Assembly (NCBI GenBank): GCA_019309685.1
Contig: JAFDFT010000148.1
Span: forward strand, 1 to 8,780
Direction: 5' to 3'
From: Deltaproteobacteria bacterium
GTDB lineage: Bacteria; Desulfobacterota; Desulfobacteria; Desulfobacterales; JAABPS01
Length of the DNA: 8,780 nucleotides
Position numbers and translations under genes: made by a program. Below the pieces are notes generated by a model that was not told the origin of the DNA, made no database searches, and was given only the letters and a program-made list of their open reading frames with translations. Every line of letters begins with the position of its first letter. Positions within the stretch are counted from its first letter, which is position 1. Shown in pieces: positions 6,027-8,780 of the stretch.

Positions 6027-6044
6027 ATTGATTTACTGATCAAT
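6027..6044. promoter_or_regulatory. Operator-like inverted repeat upstream of the MFS gene
   Basis: ATTGAT and ATCAAT (6027-6032 and 6039-6044) are perfect 6-bp arms around a 6-base centre, a size typical of dimeric repressor sites. It lies about 130 bp before the transporter start. No regulator gene is adjacent, and no strong promoter is visible in 5970-6160. The best pair, TTAACC (6081-6086) with TATAGT (6105-6110) and an 18-bp spacer, is weak. Confidence 0.25.
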
Positions 6045-6160
6045 CATTACGGGTCAAAAACATTGGTTCCATCTCATTATTTAACCGTTACCTTAAATTT
6101 TTAATATAGTAATCTTAATCAATACCCGCGTAGTTAGGCCAAAACAAATCAATATAGAAT

Positions 6161-6167
6161 AAGGAGG
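6161..6167 (+). promoter_or_regulatory. Strong Shine-Dalgarno that fixes the MFS start
   Basis: AAGGAGG directly touches an ATG at 6168 and lies 6 bp before a second in-frame ATG at 6174. A ribosome cannot use the abutting ATG, so the protein most likely starts at 6174 (MNEQTYKVYG), two residues shorter than the longest frame. Confidence 0.8.
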
Positions 6168-6173
6168 ATGCTA

Positions 6174-7391
6174 ATGAACGAACAGACTTACAAAGTATAT
6201 GGATATAGATGGATCGTACTTCTTTTTTATTCACTTATACAGGCAGTCATGCAGATGCTGTGGATTACTTTTGCCCCTATTACAGGAGACGCTGCAGCGT
6301 TTTACAATGTCTCAGTACTGCAGATCGGCTTTCTTGCCATGAGCTTCATGATCGTTTATATCTTTGTTTCAATACCCGCCTCGTGGACGATCGACAGGTT
6401 CGGCATCAAAATAGGAGTTGGATTGGGCGTAATCCTTACAGCAATTTTCGGGTTTACACGTGGATATTTTGGTGACAATTACAAAATGGTAATGATTGCA
6501 ATGATCGGCCTTGGCATCGCCCAGCCGTTTATTCTCAACTCCATTACAGCCTTGTGCGCCAAGTGGTTCCCGTTAGATGAAAGGGCCACAGCCGGCGGGC
6601 TGGCTGTTATGGCCCAATTCGCCGGCATCGTCGTGGGTATGGCAGTCACACCGTTTCTTGTAATTAAATTCGGGATACCCGGCATGCTCAATGTGTACGG
6701 CATTATTACTGTGATCTGTGCAGTCCTCTTTTTAATTTTTGTTAAAGCAGCTCCGCCCACACCTCCCGCTGAAGTTGATACGGAACGGACCCTCGTTTTC
6801 GACGGCTTGAAGCATATTTTTAAACAGCGTGACATGATCATTCTTATTACTATCTTTTTCATCGGACTGGGAATATTCAACGCGGTAACCACCTGGATCG
6901 AACAGATAGTTGCTCCCCGTGGATTCAGTATTGTTCAGGCCGGTACCCTGGGCGGCATTCTCATGTTAGGCGGCATTGTGGGGTGTCTGATCATACCTGT
7001 TCTTTCAGACAAGCTCCGCAAAAGAAAGCCCTTGATTATTCTTTGCGTATTAGTCTGCACACCCGGACTCGTAGGGATGACCTTTGTAACCTCTTTCTGG
7101 CTGCTTCTGGTATCGGGATTTTTCTTTGGGTTCTTCTTTATGAGTGTCGCGCCAATCGCGTTTCAATACAGTGCGGAAGTAAGTTATCCGGCTCCTGAGG
7201 CAACCTCGCAAGGATTGTTGATGCTGGCAGGGCAGATTTCAGGGATAATCTTTATTTTTGCGATGGACATGTTCAGGACAGCATCCGGATCAATGACGCC
7301 GTTTCTTATTGTGATGATAGGGCTGATGCTGATAAATATCGTCCTCTCATTTGTCCTGAAAGAATCGACGATGATAACGTCGGAACAATAA
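6174..7391 (+). CDS. Major facilitator superfamily transporter, 12 helices
   Basis: Inner-membrane secondary transporter of 405 residues. Twelve hydrophobic segments can be read: six from about 13 to 190, a cytoplasmic loop with a Pro-rich stretch at 194-198 (PPTPP) and a charged part to 220, then six from 222 to 395. The MFS loop 2-3 motif appears as D74-R75-x-G77 and its second-half counterpart as SDKLRKRK (278-285). KWFPLDERATAGG (130-142) is a loop motif shared by several MFS branches. The overall pattern (LWITFAPIT in helix 1, a long first half and no large insertions) recalls the FLVCR-like branch, but I cannot name the substrate. It ends with tandem stops TAATAA. It is monocistronic and convergent with the lipoprotein gene. 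No biosynthetic or regulatory neighbour hints at its cargo. Confidence 0.92.
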   Translation: MNEQTYKVYGYRWIVLLFYSLIQAVMQMLWITFAPITGDAAAFYNVSVLQIGFLAMSFMIVYIFVSIPASWTIDRFGIKIGVGLGVILTAIFGFTRGYFGDNYKMVMIAMIGLGIAQPFILNSITALCAKWFPLDERATAGGLAVMAQFAGIVVGMAVTPFLVIKFGIPGMLNVYGIITVICAVLFLIFVKAAPPTPPAEVDTERTLVFDGLKHIFKQRDMIILITIFFIGLGIFNAVTTWIEQIVAPRGFSIVQAGTLGGILMLGGIVGCLIIPVLSDKLRKRKPLIILCVLVCTPGLVGMTFVTSFWLLLVSGFFFGFFFMSVAPIAFQYSAEVSYPAPEATSQGLLMLAGQISGIIFIFAMDMFRTASGSMTPFLIVMIGLMLINIVLSFVLKESTMITSEQ

Positions 7392-7440
7392 TAAGGCTGA
7401 TTGGATATTTAACCTGAAAGTCTTTCCGATGATTGCACCT

Positions 7441-7490
7441 AAAAGTGATTGCACGTAAATAGTAAAATGTTTTTTGCGTGTAATCACTTT
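7441..7490. terminator. Long hairpin between convergent genes
   Basis: AAAGTGATTGCACG (7442-7455) pairs with CGTGTAATCACTTT (7477-7490), 13 of 14 matched, the mismatch being a possible G-U pair in one strand's RNA. The loop is 21 bases. On the minus strand the stem ends in TTTT, so it best fits a terminator of the lipoprotein gene, whose stop lies 35 bp away; it may also slow transcription from the MFS side. ATGATTGCAC at 7429-7438 is a third copy of the arm sequence, 16 bp before the second. Confidence 0.5.
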
Positions 7491-7524
7491 AAAAAGTATA
7501 ATAGAAGAATTCAGATAAAACGCA

Positions 7525-8130
7525 CTATAACCGCCTTAGCGCTTTGCCGAGGCTCGTATAAATACGAGTCATTAATTTATCATACCCCTTCTGTACCAGC
7601 TCTTGCCGTTTTTCTTTCTCCTTGTTGGATCGAGGAACTTCCATACCTTTTGTTTCGATAATGTTAAAATACTTTAATGGATGTCCGTTTCTAAAAACGT
7701 TGACCTTTAAAGAAACTGTCAATTCATAGATCGGCACTGGACTCATACGCACCACGACGTTGGCCTTTGACCGGCTGATATCCGGAACAAGAACATAATC
7801 AACGCCAGGGCCCGCATCATGAAGGTGATTTAAGACTGTGACTTCCCTGAAATTTTTTCTGAGAAATACCGGCAGGGTTTGGCCCATATCCTCCCCCAGT
7901 CTTGCCTCAAAAATATATTCCTTACCCCTGTAGGTGTCAGAAGCTCTGGCAATTTTGGATGTAAACGTCTCATCAAAAACAACACCGATCTTGTATGGCA
8001 AGATGGTATACGGCTCCGCTTCTATTGTCGCAAATGGAACATTTGCTGAATCAACAATACTGATAATCTTCGGGGAACATCCGATAAATAAAGCAAAACC
8101 AAGAAGTAAAAAAGCAGGCAGTCTTCTCAT
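7525..8130 (-). CDS. Outer-membrane-type lipoprotein of unknown function
   Basis: 201 residues with a lipoprotein signal peptide: R2 and R3, a hydrophobic core LLLGFALFIG, and the lipidated Cys at residue 18. Ser at position +2 predicts delivery to the outer membrane by Lol. The mature part has alternating hydrophobic strands (YKIGVVFDETF, VDYVLVPDI, ANVVVRM, YELTVSLKVNVFRNG) and a helical C-terminal end rich in Lys, Glu and Arg. This suggests a small alpha/beta periplasmic domain. I do not recognise the family. The start is firm: AGGAGG stands 5 bp before the ATG. It follows the broken acyltransferase gene by 55 bp on the same strand and is probably co-transcribed, which hints at an envelope or lipid-related job by association only. 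Confidence 0.85.
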   Translation of the reverse strand: MRRLPAFLLLGFALFIGCSPKIISIVDSANVPFATIEAEPYTILPYKIGVVFDETFTSKIARASDTYRGKEYIFEARLGEDMGQTLPVFLRKNFREVTVLNHLHDAGPGVDYVLVPDISRSKANVVVRMSPVPIYELTVSLKVNVFRNGHPLKYFNIIETKGMEVPRSNKEKEKRQELVQKGYDKLMTRIYTSLGKALRRL

Positions 8131-8185
8131 TTACACCTCCTATCTTTTATATTTTGACTCTGTCAATATTGTAAATTGAAGTTGT

Positions 8186-8779
8186 TTATCCTGAAGTAAA
8201 CCTAGAACATTTATATCCGCATATGTCATCCACCCTGTCCGTTAGCTCATTCAGCACATCTTCCACTTCCTGCCTTATCCACTCCATTTCATCTTCAGAA
8301 ACTTTAGAAGAAACTTCGATCGGTTGAGCGAAATCTATTAAAATTTTACTAAAGGGCATGGGAAGAATCGTCTTATCCCATGCTTTATGAAATGTGATCA
8401 GCCGTTTTCCTGAAAAGGAAACCGGCACAACCAATGCCCTTGTTTTTTGTGCCAGAAAAATCATTCCTGTTTCAACTTTTCTGGGTGGTTTTCGAGATCC
8501 ATCAATGGCGGTAAAACAAAAACATTTCTCTTCAGATTTTTTCATTTCTGAGATTAATGTTATCAACGCCCTTGTGCCGCCTCTAGAGGACGATCCGCGG
8601 ATCGGTTTATACCCGAAGCGCGGCGCCATCCCAGCCGTGACATCTCCATCTTTGCTTTTACTAATAAGGGTCAGCTTATTTCTTATGTTGCGGAAAAAAT
8701 GGGATAAAAAAATGATGTTTCTATGCTATATACCAAAAACAATATTCGTCCTGTTATTATCAAGAATGTATTTCTCGTA
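8186..8779 (-). pseudogene. DUF374 lysophospholipid acyltransferase-like gene with an in-frame TAG; 5' end outside the window
   Basis: The protein belongs to the DUF374 group of the LPLAT superfamily, often found near Kdo transferase genes and thought to acylate lipids at the inner membrane. One frame reads from the window edge to TAA 8186-8188, apart from a TAG at 8726-8728. Around it the frame is NIVFGI-stop-HRNIIF; the family has a Trp-His motif here (FAFWHGR-like), so the TAG appears to replace TGG by one base change. Downstream the match is good: LISKSKDGDVTAG, RGSSSRGG, the glycerolipid-like DGSRKPP segment, and GMIFLAQKTRALVVPVS with KAWDKTILPMPFSK. The usual TPDGPRGP is altered to AIDGSRKP. 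The first ATG after the stop is at 8629; a protein begun there (147 residues) would lack the conserved His. Loss of function by nonsense mutation is the simplest reading; sequencing error or TAG readthrough are alternatives. Confidence 0.8.
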
Positions 8780-8780
8780 T

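Noticed and set aside
6479..6892. 137-codon minus-strand open frame inside the MFS gene
   Set aside because: Shadow of a well-supported membrane protein gene; no ribosome site or recognisable domain.
1..8780. CRISPR array, transposase, tRNA or rRNA
   Set aside because: No regularly spaced long direct repeats, no transposase-like frame, no cloverleaf or rRNA-like segment seen. The only tandem array is the 7-bp repeat at 2198-2244.

Overview
This window is ordinary, well-packed bacterial chromosome from a Gram-negative organism. The signs are a lipobox lipoprotein whose +2 residue is Ser, a BepA-type periplasmic protease and a DUF374 acyltransferase. The flavour of the proteins and the intergenic heptamer and REP-like repeats point to Desulfobacterota, perhaps Desulfobacterales. 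That placement is an inference from recognition, not from a search. Most intergenic DNA is very AT-rich. The exception is one GC-richer repeat block near 2.45-2.69 kb.

Layout. (1) 1-458, minus: the N-terminal part of a chromosomal ParA/Soj ATPase, cut by the window edge, with no normal start codon in frame. (2) 459-669: a divergent intergenic region with several symmetrical motifs. (3) 670-2163, plus: an exported M48 metallopeptidase with TPR repeats. (4) 2164-2877: a 0.7-kb gap holding a seven-copy 7-bp repeat, a REP-like palindrome, a repeat-derived block and one doubtful 29-codon ORF. (5) 2878-4902, minus: a lone elongation factor G, not in a str operon, with an unusual domain IV tip. (6) 5116-5298, minus: a 60-residue protein resembling the N-terminal part of MucR regulators. 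(7) 5534-5938, plus: QueF, the last enzyme of preQ1 synthesis, divergent from (6). (8) 6174-7391, plus: a 12-helix MFS transporter. (9) 7525-8130, minus: an unrecognised lipoprotein. (10) 8186-8779, minus: a DUF374 lysophospholipid acyltransferase-like gene, broken by an in-frame TAG where the family's conserved Trp-His motif is expected and cut by the window edge.

The genes do not form one pathway. They are mostly single transcription units: four candidate sigma70-type promoters can be read, three of them with perfect TTGACA -35 boxes. The only likely co-transcribed pair is the acyltransferase and the lipoprotein (55 bp apart), whose envelope roles would fit together. I found no CRISPR, transposase, rRNA, tRNA or convincing new multi-gene system. 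The most rewarding points are the in-frame TAG in the acyltransferase, the missing start of parA, the Lys at the EF-G domain IV tip, the His-to-Tyr change in QueF and the intergenic repeats.
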